Shown here piece by piece: positions 33,101-44,007 of a DNA stretch of 64,000 nucleotides. The DNA is taken from contig NW_026622952.1 of the NCBI RefSeq assembly GCF_023065955.2, positions 30,366,313 through 30,430,312 of the forward strand, in the 5' to 3' direction. This DNA is from Ursus arctos (taxonomy: Eukaryota; Chordata; Mammalia; Carnivora; Ursidae). A model generated the notes under the pieces. It was not told the DNA's origin and did not search any database. It saw only the letters and a list, made by a program, of their open reading frames with translations. Both the position numbers and the translations under genes were made by a program. Numbering within the stretch: position 1 is the stretch's first letter; each line of letters starts with the position of its first letter.

Positions 33101-34209
33101 TATAAAAAACAACCATAAGAAATATATGACAGTGTATGTTTCCTAATAGTAGGAAAAAATGATGCAAAGAGGCAGTGAGGGATACTTTTTTCTATAAAAA
33201 ATATTATTAAGAGGAGTTTCCATTAATGCCCTTGGTAATCCACATCATGCCCTAAACTGATCACATGTCTTAAAGTTCTAATTGCTCCAGTTGCTAAAAC
33301 CAGATTTTGATGCAAATATTTGTATCATAGACTCTCTAGTCTCTAGAAAAACTGTACATATAGCATAAGATACATCAAAGCAAGGATCTTTTAAAAAATC
33401 ACATGCATTGATTATGTTTAACATAATTTTGTAAGTAGTCTCAATAGATTATAATTTGTAATTTGAGATCCTTACTTCTTCTGTAGTTTATAAATCTCCA
33501 TGAATTAAATTGATAGAATAAATGGCAATTTTCCCTGTGTGTTAAAGAATTAATTGTAGCCCTTAAAGACTGGTTTAATTAAAACACATTTTTTTCACTA
33601 TTCATTGTCAAAGGAGAAAACAGAGTAGGATACATTTATAGCTATTTTACATCTATAATACTTTATTTTACCTAATTATTTCCATTTTAATGTCAGTGAA
33701 AATCAAGATTGCTTTTGGATTTTGATCAAGTGTTCCCATGGCTCACCAAGGATATCTTAAATCAAATTGCTCTTTCTAACAGTATATTTTATATTTATGT
33801 ATGGACATGAAACTACAAATGATTGACATCTGGAGAAATAGTGTTTGTTTATTATTTATATTCTATAATTCTTTCCATCTTTTTAAATTGGTAATTAAGG
33901 GCAAACTATAATCCACTAAACATTCCGATATGCAATAAAAATATAGTTTAAAAGAAATAAATGGATACACACACAAACATATATACATATATATACACAC
34001 ACAGACGCAGATACTTAACATACATACACATGGATGCTTCTATTTTTAATACTAAATATATACTTCTTCCTTCAATTTAATATTTACCCTAAATGTTGTT
34101 TTAGAGAACACTGTTCTTTCCAATGTTATCTTCTCAATAACAGGGTTAAAATGATCAGTTATTTAAACTTTTGTGCTGACTTTTGTGAATTGTGGCAATT
34201 CTAAAACAT
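33101..34209. other. AT-rich non-coding stretch
   Basis: No gene is seen. Mixed (ca)/(ta) low-complexity sequence lies at about 33965-34032. Confidence 0.55.
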
Positions 34210-34695
34210 GTCTGCAAAATTCTTTGGAACCCTTCTCATTGGAAGGAGAGGTCTATGTCATCTTCCCTTGAATCTGAACTCTGTAACTATATGACCAATA
34301 GTATATAGTGAAAATTACACTGTATGGTTTCCAGTACCAATACATAATAAATTGGCTGATTTCAGTTCTGTCATTTTTGTGGCTTATTATTGAATCTAGC
34401 CATCCTACTCGGGGGGAATTCAAGCTGATCAGGAAGGAAAGAATCTAAGGACCATGGCCCACCACCTAACCTAAGCTTCCAAATGACAGTCATCATCCAC
34501 TTGCCAGTCCTTTGAGTGAGTTATCTTAAAAGTGGAATTTCCGGTTCATACTTAGGCCAACCTAGCTGATGCCAGCTGGGGAAGAGGTTAGTTGTCCCAC
34601 CAAGTGCTGCCCAAATTACAGATTTTGTACCAAATAATTGATAGTTGTATTGTCAAGGAGCTAAGTTTTGGGGTAATCTGTAATGAAGTAATAGC
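34210..34695 (+). mobile_element. MLT1-like MaLR LTR remnant
   Basis: The landmarks appear in order. 'attggaaggagaggtctatg' and 'cccttgaatctgaactctg' come first (about 34240-34283), then a region with 'gctgatgccagctggggaag' (about 34565), and the typical end 'aaggagctaagttttggggt' followed by 'aatctgtaatgaagtaatag' (about 34655-34692). It is diverged, with no adjoining viral genes. Confidence 0.55.
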
Positions 34696-35442
34696 CATTT
34701 GACATGAAAGCTCTAGGATTCTTCTATTTTCAGTGTTCTCAAGTACACAATCTCTGCTTCTTAGATATGAAACTCACATTTAGATTTGTCTCATCTGGAA
34801 CAATTTTAGGTTATAGGGAGATAATGATAAAGTTTTAAGTAGCACTATTGAATACTTTACTATATACTTACCAGTACAAGACAAAAGGGTAAAGGCTAAA
34901 TGGGGTTAAATTTACAGATTATCCCTATAGATTATTTATATCTTATTCTTGAGCCCAGAATCTCAGAGTCAGCTTTTAGACAACACAGGAGTTGAAGCTG
35001 GGTCCATTTCCAAAAATCATATAAAAATAATGCAAATTAATCCCTTTACTGAGCTGCTTTTTGTTGATTAGGCATTCTTGCACCTATATTCTCAACATCT
35101 TTCTTTCAATGGGGCTAATCCTCACTAGCATTTATTAGACTCAGGTCAATCACATTGAATGGAAGGCTTCCATTAACTCTGTCTCCCATTTCTTCTAGGC
35201 TTGTTTCTATGTTCTGTAATATCTTCCCTTTTTGTCATAACTTACACATTCTTTTACTCTTCTTCCCATTCTAATCCAACTTCCACTTCTAACCCATGCC
35301 CTATAACTGCCCTCCACCTAGGTTACATGGTAAATACTTCTTTCTGAGGCAAATGAATATTTTGGTTCTGAATTTACCTAGCATTTCTATGGCACATAGT
35401 TCTCATCGAGCTCCTCCTCCCCACTACCTCTTGAACCAAGTG
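34696..35442. other. Unclassified non-coding stretch
   Basis: No gene is seen. The frame at 35296-35478 (+) is short, with no domain. Confidence 0.5.
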
Positions 35443-35845
35443 CATCTACATTATTCTGCTTGGGTTGTCATAATATAATATCACAGACTTGGTGGCTTAA
35501 GCAACAGAGGTTTTTTTTTTTTTTTTTCTAAGTTCTAGAAGATGGAAGCTGGAGATCAAGATGCCACCAAGCTTGATTTCCAAGGAGACATCTTCTCATG
35601 GCTTGCAGATTATTGTCTTCTCACAGACTCCTAACATGGCTTTTCTCTGCGCATACAAAGAGAGAGCACTGTTGTCTCTTCTTCTTTTAATGAGGATACC
35701 AGCCTCATTGCATTAGGACCCTATCCTTATGACCTCACTTAACTTCAATTACCTCCTTAAAGGCTCTGTCTCCAAATATGGTTACATTGCGGGTTAGAGT
35801 TATAATATATGAATTTTGCAGGAACACAGTTTAGCCCATGACAAT
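35443..35845 (-). mobile_element. MST/MLT1-group MaLR LTR
   Basis: Antisense on + and well preserved in order: 'gacttggtggcttaagcaac' (about 35486), 'gaagctggagatcaagatgc' (about 35544), 'catggcttgcagattattgt' (about 35598), 'tatccttatgacctcactta' (about 35723), 'aattacctccttaaaggctc' (about 35747), 'tctccaaatatggttacatt' and 'tatgaattttgcaggaacac'. A T run (35512-35528) lies where related LTRs have the polyadenylation-region AATAAATTTC antisense. It is a solo LTR, with no internal sequence alongside. Confidence 0.7.
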
Positions 35846-36471
35846 ATCTCTTAACTTATCTGAGATCAAATTCCTTAATTTCCTCTTACCATTCTGCCTC
35901 TTCATTCTCCATGTATTTGATGCTAGTTGCTTGGGTTTTTGTTTGTTTGTTTTAGTTTTTCCTCGGACCCTTTTATTTTCACTCTCTGAATGGCCTTCAC
36001 CTCCTATAGCTTCAATTACTATCTATATTCTACACACCCTTGAGTCTTTATCCCTAGCCTGCCCTCTCCCCAGAGTGTCAGATTCATTCAGTGGCATATA
36101 AGACAATCCAGCTCTATGCCCACAAATACCTTACATTAAATTCTCTAAAGTACTTCATATCTCATATATGTAAAATCACCAACAAGCAAGTTATCCTAAC
36201 CAGAATTCTGGGTTTCATCTTTCACTCCTTTTTATCCTCAATAAACTCATATAATTCAAAATACTCAACAATTCCCTTTATTTTACATTTAAAGTGCATT
36301 TCAAATGTTTTTGGATACTGAAGCCTCATCTCTGCTGTTTCAAATATATTTATTCCACCTGGAATACTCTTTCTTCTTTTAGTCTTCCTATTATAGTCTA
36401 ATGTTACAGCCACTCTTCAAAAAGTGGATGTACCTCCACCCAAAATTTGCTTTAGACAAATAAAAACTGAA

Positions 36472-36473
<2 letters not shown>
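35846..36473. other. Unclassified non-coding stretch
   Basis: No gene is supported. (gttt)n lies at about 35939-35956. The overlapping frames at 35838-36101 and 36091-36321 have no domain. Confidence 0.5.

Positions 36474-36515
<42 letters not shown>
36474..36515. repeat. (CA)n microsatellite, about 21 units
   Basis: Uninterrupted ac run. A second one lies 160 bases downstream. Confidence 0.98.
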
Positions 36516-36517
<2 letters not shown>

Positions 36518-36673
36518 ATTGACATAGTATGGGGAAAAAAAAGAAAGTTACCACTTATATAATGAGACTTTCTGGATAGAAGAGTGCAATCTTCTCAAAA
36601 CAGTCCTAAAATGGCTTGAAAGAGAAGGAAAGGGCTCTAATTATGGTTACAAAGTGGGGTTGCAGTGATGGTT

Positions 36674-36674
<1 letters not shown>

Positions 36675-36709
<35 letters not shown>
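36675..36709. repeat. (CA)n microsatellite, about 17 units
   Basis: Uninterrupted ac run in different flanking sequence from the first. Confidence 0.98.
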
Positions 36710-36710
<1 letters not shown>

Positions 36711-37829
36711 TTGAGTGCTCTGAATCTCGCCCTGGCACCAAATGATGGAACATCTGGGTTTCCCATAAGCATGACCAGATGTGAGACAGAAGGGGAGAGG
36801 AATGAGGCTTAAAAGCTGTCAGCAATCGAACATCCAAAAATGGACTCAGACTTTTTATTACGCGCTGTCAGGAGCTCAACTGAGCACGGAGAGTGAGAGA
36901 TGAGCTGTCAGGTGTCAGAATAGCCCATTAAAGCAACAAGCCAAAAAATGAAATAAGCAAGAGGCTGAAACTAGAGCCCAACTCTCCCTGTTGTGTTTTT
37001 TGGATGGAAGGGCCCACTACTGGAGAGCCAGGCAGATAAGAGCAGATGTGGGGATTATCTTACTGCTGAGATAACCCCGAGCAAAACGTCCAGGAGTTTT
37101 ATCAATGTGAGGTGGAGGACAGCATGAGAGGGAGTTTCTAGGTGTGGAAACGTACTGGGTACTCAGTGGGGAAAAGTGTCTTTAAGGATTCCCATTCCCC
37201 CATAATGAGATCTTATCACAAAGGTCTGGAGAAGACCTCTGCTCATGGCCTCAGATAAAGAGACCTAGTAATGAATGCATCAGGACTAGGGACGTAAATA
37301 TGAAAAAGCATGACCTGCTAGGGGGGCCAAGTCCTTGACTGCAACTCCATCTGAGACTACAGTGCACTGGCTGTGCACTGGATCTCGGGTGGAAAGTCAG
37401 CTTTCCTCACTGGTGCCTGTCAGATAAAGCTTTGGGAGTTGCCCATCTATGTTCATACTGGGGAAATTATATGTAGAATTTTAACTGGGAGTAGTCCTCC
37501 TCACATGGTTCTTATCATATGGAATTATGATCAAATACAAGGCGAAGAGGAAACAGACCAAATGATTGTTTTCACTGGGAATATTTTAATATTCATCAGT
37601 TATTTTGTAAATATTCTGGCATTATTCACTTTAGCTGATCATCCCTTTTTTATATCATAGGCCAACATAGTATTTCATTGGAAAATGTAGCCAGTTTTTA
37701 GCAACCAATACTTAAAAATATGTTTTGAAGCAAACGGAAATTTTTTTTCTAACACACTGGCAAAAACATATTTTTAGCATAACCGTCATTAATGTGGAAT
37801 AATCATCAAGAGCTTTCCTTTAAGAAAGC
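36710..37829. other. Unclassified, less AT-rich stretch
   Basis: 36820-37440 is noticeably less AT-rich and free of identified repeats. 'gagctgtcaggtgtcag' near 36902 partly repeats 'cgctgtcaggagctcaa' near 36862. The 96-codon frame at 37373-37660 (+) shows no domain. I cannot tell a conserved non-coding element from an unrecognised old repeat here. Confidence 0.45.
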
Positions 37830-38025
37830 AACAGAAAGTATTTTTAAATGCAGGTTTCTGATTGCATAGGCTTAAAATCAAGTCTAAATGCTAAGCTTAA
37901 ATTCTAAGAGCCTCAATTTTTTCATCATCATTTCAAAAATTAATATGAAGGTGAAATGAAATAAAACAAAAAATAAAATAATCTGGCATATATTTGGCCA
38001 AATAAATGTTTAACAAATGGGTCAG
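37830..38025 (-). mobile_element. MIR SINE, diverged, antisense
   Basis: On + the sequence follows the reversed MIR: 'aagagcctcaattttttcat' (cognate of 'gagcctcagtttcctcat'), 'aggtgaaatgaaataa' and 'atctggcatatatttggcca' with 'aataaatgtttaac' at the end. Confidence 0.58.
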
Positions 38026-38609
38026 TTACAAAGTGTACTGCTTGTATCTATCCATGGTCCTGAAGTCATTGACTAGTATCGAGTACAGACTTGAGAATGA
38101 TAAATCATGTAATGGGTGGAGGAGGGGAGCCCCCTTGAGGCTCAGTTTCTCTGTCAGAAAAAGAAGTCCCTCTCTCTTCACTGTTTTTTTGGGCTTATTT
38201 TCCTGCCTTGCTGTTCTCAAAAAAGTTCAAAATTATTACAAATAGCCTGGTGACATTTTTGGGGGTCTAAGAAGAAGTCTTTCTATGCATTCTTCTGTCA
38301 AAAAGGGGATTAAATTTATAATATATTACATTTTTGGTAAATATATACATTTTTGGTAAAATAGCTTTCTCCTAAATCCTTACAACTCTTGGTATTATTT
38401 CTGCATCTATAATCTGTTCTGCTCACATTGTTTACTGTGAGAAGTGGATATGACTCTAAAAGAGGTGTAAACCAAGTCATAAAGACAATATGATTTGATC
38501 TTCTCCAAGTTTCATAATTCTGATAACATGGACTTATTACAATGGTGAGCATGATATTTAAATTGAATTAAATTCACTTCAAACATTTTATCAGTTCTTA
38601 CTTTTTATT
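38026..38609. other. Unclassified non-coding stretch
   Basis: No gene is seen. 'tacatttttggtaaa' is present twice, at about 38327 and 38346, a short tandem duplication. Confidence 0.5.
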
Positions 38610-38930
38610 AGGAATAAGTGCATTAAAAATAAATAAGATATATTCTCTGCCTTTAAAAAACTGACAAATAGTGATTTAGGTACATATTTACCCTATCATA
38701 ATTCAATGGAATAAAGACTATAATGAATACAATAGTAGTGTGTCTCAGAAATAAAGAAGAAGGTGTATTAATACTGTCTTCAAGTATTGGGGAATACTCT
38801 AATACTTTAAGTATTAGGGAATACTCTAATTGACTTTAGCCTTGAAGAACAGATAAGACTGCCCAAGAAGAGAAAATGAGACATCACCATATAGAGTACA
38901 AGCAACAGTCTGAGAAAAGAGTTCTCAAAA
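38610..38930 (+). mobile_element. Ancient eutherian interspersed repeat, third copy
   Basis: Same family pattern as at 11040 and 18760: 'aaataagatatattctctgc', 'tttagccttgaagaacagat', 'gcccaagaagagaaaatgag' and 'agtacaagcaacagtctgag'. It contains a local tandem duplication, with 'agtattggggaatactctaa' at about 38782 and 'agtattagggaatactctaa' at about 38809. Confidence 0.5.
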
Positions 38931-41731
38931 CTGCAAAACAAAGCTGAAATTAGGCCAACTACACATTCTCTCAAGAACCTGTCCTCCAGACTTCCAAAAA
39001 TATAGTCCAGGTCATGGAATTTCAAGAACACCATTTGACAGAATTAGATAGAAATTATAGTGAATGAAAACTGGTATTTAATCATAAAACCCACAGCAAC
39101 TAATAAAGTAATAATTATGGCGAGGAGGTCATTTACTATTTGCTGAGGCCATACAATCTGCTAGTGGCATATCTATCTAGCAATTTTGGTATTCCTAAAT
39201 CTAAGACTATAGTCTCTCAACTCTATGTTGGGAATTCTCCTTAATTGTTCATAAGGAAAAATAAAAACAAAAATATTTATTCATAAAAACACACTGGCTT
39301 GTTTTCTATTTAAAAAAATATGTGTAGGAAATTTTAAATGTTTTTGATAACGTATTTGTATCAGCCAGGCACTGAGGGTAAGCATATTCCTTGAAAAATA
39401 TCCTACAATATGGTTTACATGTATTTTTGTGTTATATTAATATACATGGGGTTTGAGAAGTCATCCATGAAATCACAAAGAATTGTATATTTTCTATATA
39501 AATGTGCTGCATGACTGTTCTCTGAAGAAATGAACTCTCACATATCCAGAACATAGTATGTGCCCATGACAGCTAAATGAGAAATTTCAGTGAAATGCCA
39601 AACTCTGCTTAGTCTACTTTTTTCTTATACATTTTGTCCCAACTGCTCACAGATTTACTATTTTAACGTGAGTTGATTCTGTCAAAGAGCAAATTTATAT
39701 TGTTTATATTTTATGGCTCTCGGCATCTGGATTCTCTTTGTTTGAACAGTCAGAACTTTATAAATGTGCTGTGAGTGTACCACAGGTAGTACCAGCCATG
39801 CTGGGCAGTGATGGGACACTTGGCTAAATGATATACCAAGTTGGAGCCAGTTGAAGTCGACAATTGATTTAACACTGAGAGTGGTTTCAACTGAGATAGA
39901 CTGTGTTCTCTAACTTTAAGGGACAGTTATTTTGAAAGATATATTTCTTTTGTTGGGCTAAATAGCACACTTTGTCTTAATTATACTTGTCATTTCAAAG
40001 CTCATACCATGAACTTTCTCCAGGGACAGAAACAAACCTCGTGTCTCCTCTAGAATGGAGAGCAAAATGAATAAACACAACCCTTGTTCTTCCCATTCAA
40101 TAGCAAAATTTTTCTGGTGTTTTTCGTTGGTCTTCTATGTGTTTTATTTTTTCTTTAGAAAAGCATTGGGTAGGTTGTAGCTTATTATCCTCTAGGACAA
40201 TCAAAGTATTGATGGGAGATATATTTTGGAAAATTAAGAATTGAATGGCTAGTATACAAAGCAACAGATTGTGTGTCTTTGGTTGTTCTATGTGTTCATT
40301 CAGAGCAGTTAATTTTCTCTGAGGGGTAAAATAAAATGGGTCATAATACACATAGAATCTGCCATTTCTAAGCCTATGTTCCTTAAATCAATGGAGATTA
40401 TTAGACTACAATATTCTCCCATTTTAATTTGAGTTTGTTGCATTTGTCATTTCCTTAGAAAAGATGATTTTTTATTGTTTCTAGTTACCCCTAAATGTTT
40501 CATGATCCAAGTTTTATTTCTGATGATAGGATCTATATGAACATTTATTATATAAAAGTATTTGAATCAATTTTTCCATGAAGGCACATATAGAGATAAT
40601 GCAGTCTAACAAAATTGAAGTCTAACAAAATTTAATTTACAATTAAAAAGAAACTAGTTTGATATATCGTGTATTTTCCTGAAGAATGAAATTAATTTAG
40701 TTTTATCTGTACTTCTAGAAACTAGGAAGTTGAAGTCATCAAATTGTATTAAGTAGCAAAAAAATTAATATTAGATATCTATATTTTTTTCCAAGTTATA
40801 TGGCATAAGTAAGCATCCATTAAATACAACATTAAATTTGAGTATGTAAATGTAAGATTATTTAAAATATTTAGAAAGAGAGGAATACAAGCAGACTTTT
40901 CCTTTAAGTATAATTGTAAAATATCAGAAATATTCAGTTTTTAAAAATTTTACCAATAATAGTCCACAGACAGAAACTACTTTTGTGTAAGTGGAATATA
41001 TATGAGAAGTTTCAAGAAAGGAAGTTCAAAAAAGCATTATGAACCAGAAAGGAGTGTCTAAGCAGATTATTCACATGAATTGAAATATTTGTTTCATACA
41101 ACATTGAGAAAAACTGAAGAATATATTGTGATGCTCTTATTTTGTATATGTACTTTATTTTACAATTTATTTTATATGCCCTCTTTATAATTCCACGCAT
41201 CTCAGATTTTATCCATAGCATCACATGTACTTTTAAAGAAATTGTGCCTTTTCTATTTTTCTAAGTTTATTTTACAGATTACATTAGTAAAATTAATATG
41301 TTATCCTAAAGACAAAGACCTTTTTTTTTCCCAAGGGGAAATTCATAAACATGAATTTAATTAATGAATGAATGAATATTCATTCAATCAAATGCAGTGT
41401 ATTGAAACTTCTTTGTATCTGAGAATTAGAATGATCTTAGAGATATATTATGTATCTAGATAACAAATATTTCTTTGATTTTGTTAAAAGAAACAAATTA
41501 GAATTCAACTGATTTGCAAAATTGTTCACGTGTTAATCACATAATCATTCCCTTTCTAAACTCTTAAGAAGCATACCCAGATTGCTTTTACCTAGACCTT
41601 CTAAGTGACTATGACTTAGACTTACTATTTTACTCAAAGATATCTAATAATGAAAACACAATGAGGGAAGAAGAGATGGGATACTTAAAAGTCACACATA
41701 TGTAAAGATCTCTCAAAATGTAACTGTAAGA
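38931..41731. other. AT-rich, SINE-free non-coding stretch
   Basis: No gene and no classifiable repeat is seen over 2.8 kb. A short (aatg)n palindromic patch, 'aatgaatgaatgaatattca', lies at about 41362-41385. Short frames (40097-40351 and 41012-41224, both -) have no domain. Confidence 0.5.
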
Positions 41732-42965
41732 AAACAACACACCAAATTAGGAAATGTGAAAAAGACTTGAATGGAAACTTCGAGTATCTAGGAAGACAAA
41801 GAAGCACGTGAGAAAGATGTTCTATATCATTAGCCTTAAGGAATATACTACTTAGAGTTATGGTGAGATATCTCTACATCCCTTTTATTAATTTTTAAAA
41901 AATATTTATTTATTTACTTGAGAGAGAGACTGGGGGGAGGGGCGGAGGGAGAGAATCTCAAGCAGACTCCCCTCTGAGTGTGGAGCTGGGCGCTGGCACC
42001 ATCCCACAACCCTAAGATCATGACCTAAGTAGAAACCAAGAGCCAGATGCTCAACTGACTGGGCCACCCAGGCACCCTTCATTACACACCTTTTAAAATA
42101 CAAATACCATAATGAATCCTAAGTGACTAATGACAATACTAAGTGCTGATGAGGACAAGGGGCAATTGGATCTTTCGAACATTGTTGTTGGGAATGTAAA
42201 TGGTACAGCAACTCTGTAAAATAGCTTGACAGTTTCATAAAAAACTAAACATACACTTAACATATGAACCAGCAATCAGAATCATGCGTATTTATACTAG
42301 AGAAAATAAAACATATATGTACACAGAAACCCATATGCAAATATGCATAACAATTTTAAGTTTAGAAGTCAAAACGTGAAAACAACTTAGATGTTCTTCA
42401 GGGGGTGAATGGATAAACCATCTGTGGGTTCATTTGCACCAGGAATATTATTCAGTATTAAAAAGAAACAAATTACTGATATGGTCTACTTGCATGTATC
42501 TCAACAGCATTATGCTGGGCAAAAGAAAGCTAATCTCAGAAGGTTACATATTTATAAGTTCACTAACATAACATTCTTGGAATGCCAAATTACAGTGCTT
42601 AAGAACTTATCAGTGGATGTCCGTATTTAGACTTGGGAATGTGTCTGAAAGGCATGCTATGAGGAAGCTCTTTTGGGGAGAGAGAGGAGTACTGCATGCT
42701 GATTGTGGTGCTAGTTACATGTATTTGCACATGTAATAAAATTTCATAGAAGTATACATGAAAAAATGAGTGAATGTAAAAGTTGGTGAAATCTAAAGGA
42801 GGTCTAAATTGAGTTAATAGTATTGTATGAATGCTGATGTCCTCCTTTTGACCATGTACTGTGGTTATTTAAAATGTTATCATTGGGTGAAAGGCACATG
42901 GGTACTCTCTTCATTTTGTTTGCAACTGCCTATAAATCTAAATGTATTTCAAATGAAAAAGTGAA
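41732..42965 (+). mobile_element. Old L1, ORF2 end and 3' UTR, split by a SINE
   Basis: Sense L1: 'gaaaaagacttgaatggaaa' (about 41758), 'ttagagttatggtgagatat' (about 41853), then after the SINE 'gtgctgatgaggacaagggg' (about 42144), 'ttgttgggaatgtaaatggt' (about 42186), 'attattcagtattaaaaag' (about 42447), and 3' UTR 'gcatgctgattgtggtgcta' (about 42695) to 'ttatcattgggtgaaaggca' (about 42878). It ends near 'tatttcaaatgaaaaagtga'. Frame breaks are numerous. Confidence 0.85.
41889..42078 (-). mobile_element. CAN-SINE inserted in L1
   Basis: Minus-strand SINE, ending in 'gggccaccca' and 'ggcaccc' on +, with 'aagatcatgacctaagtaga'. The imperfect duplication is tacatccctttta (41875-41887) and tacacacctttta (42083-42095). 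Confidence 0.92.
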
Positions 42966-43389
42966 AAATACATTTAAAATATTAAACACAACTATTAAAT
43001 AGTCTATGAGTAATTCTAATATCTAAAATCTTTGTGGATATGATTTTGCTAACAGTTGTTTTTGCTTTGTCTTTCTTATGCTCTAGCGGCTGTGGTGTTT
43101 TATGAGTTTTGATGGTACACATATCCAATAAAAATATTACTGTCAGAATTTTTTAAGGCCTGTCTTGAACATGATTTTCTAGCTCACTTGAAGTTTTTAT
43201 ATTACATAGGTAGTGCAGTTTAGAAGGAAAATCTTTATTAGAACAATGATACGGTTACAAAATTTTAGAGATGACTCTTTTCCCCCACCTTGTACCAAAG
43301 TTTAAGACAGTTTGTTTTCCTTATTTTCATTTTCACTTATTTCTAATTCACTCCTATTGAAAATAATCTCATTTTAGTGCCAGATTTCT
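42966..43389. other. AT-rich non-coding stretch
   Basis: No gene or classifiable repeat is seen. Confidence 0.55.
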
Positions 43390-43403
43390 TTTTTTTCTTG
43401 ATT

Positions 43404-43438
<35 letters not shown>

Positions 43439-43604
43439 TTTGAGAGAGAGAGAGCGTGCATGTGAGAGAGAGTGGAGTGAAGGGCAGAAGGAGAAGGAGA
43501 CTCTCCACTGAGCAGGGAGCCTGATGCGGACTCGATCCCGGGACTCCAGGATCATGACCTGAGCCTAAGGCAGACACCCAACCACTGAGCCACCCAGGTG
43601 CCCC
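43390..43604 (-). mobile_element. CAN-SINE with long (TTTA)n tail
   Basis: Minus-strand SINE with perfect 16-bp duplications ttagtgccagatttct (43374-43389 and 43605-43620). Its tail carries about 9-10 attt units (43402-43440), likely variable in length, followed by gagagaga. Confidence 0.96.
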
Positions 43605-43785
43605 TTAGTGCCAGATTTCTGGTGAAGATGTTCTGTTAAAGTAGTCACCATGGATGATTTCTCAGCTTTATTTCCTATCCTGTATGTCAGGGAGGCTATG
43701 AAAAGTGAGGCTTCAAAGATAAATCTTTGTTCTGAGAGTAAAACTGGTGTCTAGTGTCTTGGTAAATCTCTGGAGTCATACTTTT

Positions 43786-43992
43786 AAGATTTTATTTATT
43801 TATTTATTTATTTATTTGAGAGAGAGAGAGAGAGAGAATGAGAGAGAGAACAAGCATGGGGAGGGGCAGAGGCAGAGGGAGAAGAAGACCCTGCTAAGCA
43901 GGAAGTCCAATGCAGGACTCGATCCCAGGACTCTGGGATCGTGACCTGAGCTGAAGGCAGATGCTCAACCAATTGAGTGACCCAGGCACCCC
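43786..43992 (-). mobile_element. CAN-SINE
   Basis: Minus-strand SINE with duplications tggagtcatactttt (43771-43785) and tggaatcatactttt (43993-44007), one mismatch. It lies 182 bases beyond the previous SINE in the same orientation but has its own target site, so it is a separate insertion. Confidence 0.96.
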
Positions 43993-44007
43993 TGGAATCA
44001 TACTTTT

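Noticed and set aside
37373..37660. 96-codon open frame on + as a possible exon
   Set aside because: The translation has no recognisable domain, and the hydrophobic C-terminal part is what AT-rich DNA gives by chance.
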